Shown: positions 63,161 to 64,000 of the stretch, in pieces
Layout: each line of letters starts with the position of its first letter
Position numbering within the stretch: position 1 is the stretch's first letter
NCBI RefSeq assembly: GCF_002564465.1
Contig: NZ_NUUX01000005.1
Location: 76,567-140,566 of the forward strand
Source of the DNA: Bacillus sp. AFS088145
Lineage (GTDB): Bacteria; Bacillota; Bacilli; Bacillales; Bacillaceae_G
Direction of reading: 5' to 3'
Length of the DNA stretch: 64,000 bases
Translations under genes and position numbers: made by a program
The notes under the pieces: generated by a model
What the model was told of the DNA's origin: nothing
The model's input: only the letters and a program-made list of their open reading frames with translations
Databases searched by the model: none

Positions 63161-63981
63161 ATGCCTTTTTGTACTTTAGATAATATTGACATAAACTATG
63201 AAATAATTGGAGAAGGAAAACCAATCGTTATGATTCATGGGTTTACTCCAGACTCCAGGTTAATGCAAGGTTGCATGGAACCGATTTTTACTAAGAAAAA
63301 CGGTTATAAAAGGATTTACTTTGACCTTCCAGGTATGGGTAAAACTAAGGGCGGAACAAACATTAATACGACAGATGATATGCTGAATATCGTCTTAAAA
63401 TTTATTGATATGATCATACCGAATCAATCATTTTTATTAGCCGGAGAATCTTACGGGGGATATTTAGCAAGAGGAATAATTGCTAATAGACCTGAAAAAG
63501 TCAAAGGCATTGCATTAATTTGCCCAATGATTATTCCAGAATTTGACAAAAGGTCGTTACCAAGCCATACCATAATAGTTGAAGATAAAAATTAAACGAA
63601 CTTGAAAAAACTGATTTTCGTTCAAATAACGTAATTCTAGATGAGAAAACTTGGGTTCGCTATAAAGATGAAATTGTTAGCGGATGTTCAATCGCCGATC
63701 AGGAATTTTTATCTAAGATTAGGAATAACTACGGATTTTCATTTGAAATAGATAAAATTAAGTTTAATGAACCAAGTTTATTTTTATTAGGATTACAAGA
63801 CTCGGTCGTAGGGTTTAAAGACGCATTTACTATTCTTGAAAAATTTCCAAGAGCAACATTTGCAATTTTAGACAAAGCTGGCCATAATCTTCAAATAGAA
63901 CAAGTGAATCTCTTCAACTCGCTAATCAATGAATGGTTAGAAAGAGTATTAGAAATAGAAAAAGGACGTACTACTACTTAA
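63161..63981 (+). pseudogene. Alpha/beta hydrolase with a frameshift in an A run
   Basis: The first part (63161-63595) has the oxyanion region VMIHGFTP and the nucleophile elbow GESYGG, then stops at TAA in VEDKN*. From 63592 a second frame continues to TAA at 63979-63981 with LNELEKTDFRSNNVILDEKT, the acid residue in LGLQDSV and the catalytic His in DKAGHNLQIEQ. Together they make one normal hydrolase of about 273 residues. The shift lies in GATAAAAATT; a sixth A would restore the frame. It may be a true mutation, a sequencing error or a phase-variable site. GGAGG precedes the ATG. Confidence 0.82.
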
Positions 63982-64000
63982 GACCAAATAAAAAGAAGAG

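Noticed and set aside
63584..63597. Programmed -1 frameshifting in the hydrolase
   Set aside because: The site T-AAA-AAT does not have the X-XXY-YYZ form, and no stimulating hairpin is apparent. A single-base loss in the A run is simpler.

Overview
The window is AT-rich with strong AAGGAGG-type ribosome binding sites and many TTG or GTG starts. T-box leaders, a purine riboswitch, a FapR-type operator, a spore-germination permease and a bacillithiol-linked YtxJ all point to a spore-forming Bacillaceae chromosome (Bacillus or a close genus; the species cannot be told). There are no rRNA, tRNA, phage or transposase genes. Several genes are visibly broken or reduced to fragments.

Region by region. 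1-6.5 kb: a metallo-hydrolase, a Ku / ligase / OB-polymerase set for non-homologous end joining in which LigD is split over two genes, and an extra RNase J. 6.9-27.5 kb: an extracellular protease island with four very large secreted subtilisin-like (S8) proteases. The first carries a cohesin-like domain and a terminal dockerin. The other three are paralogues, each with one dockerin-like calcium loop, and share a promoter-region module (CCCCAAT, exactly 19 bp, an AT block, then TGTATTWATT). Between the proteases lie a repetitive 201-residue protein, a sigma factor directly followed by clpP, a cupin and a nucleotidyltransferase. 27.5-37 kb: an orphan GerAB-type permease, fabH under a FapR-like box, a 52-bp tandem array whose units fold as hairpins, a gpsA-like gene, a guanine-type riboswitch ahead of an exported nucleosidase-like protein, and an MFS exporter with a short leader peptide.

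37-52 kb: degraded genes, two T-box leaders in tandem (read as Phe then Tyr) before an amino acid permease, and a TetR / MFS / metallo-hydrolase module with three 21-bp operator repeats and an unusual hairpin between a Shine-Dalgarno sequence and its start codon. Then come an AraC regulator, an arylamine N-acetyltransferase, an Rrf2 / DoxX / small flavoprotein group, and a second methionyl-tRNA synthetase with an intact Met T-box but an amber codon inside the gene. 52-64 kb: PhzF, an HD hydrolase, NhaC and dicarboxylate transporters, an M29 aminopeptidase, ytxG-ytxJ, a rhodanese, an acetamidase/formamidase and a frameshifted alpha/beta hydrolase.

The two parts that stand out are the protease island with its common upstream module and the dense set of RNA-level controls. 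Gene decay is scattered: two genes interrupted by a single amber codon, one by a frameshift, and at least four truncated remnants.
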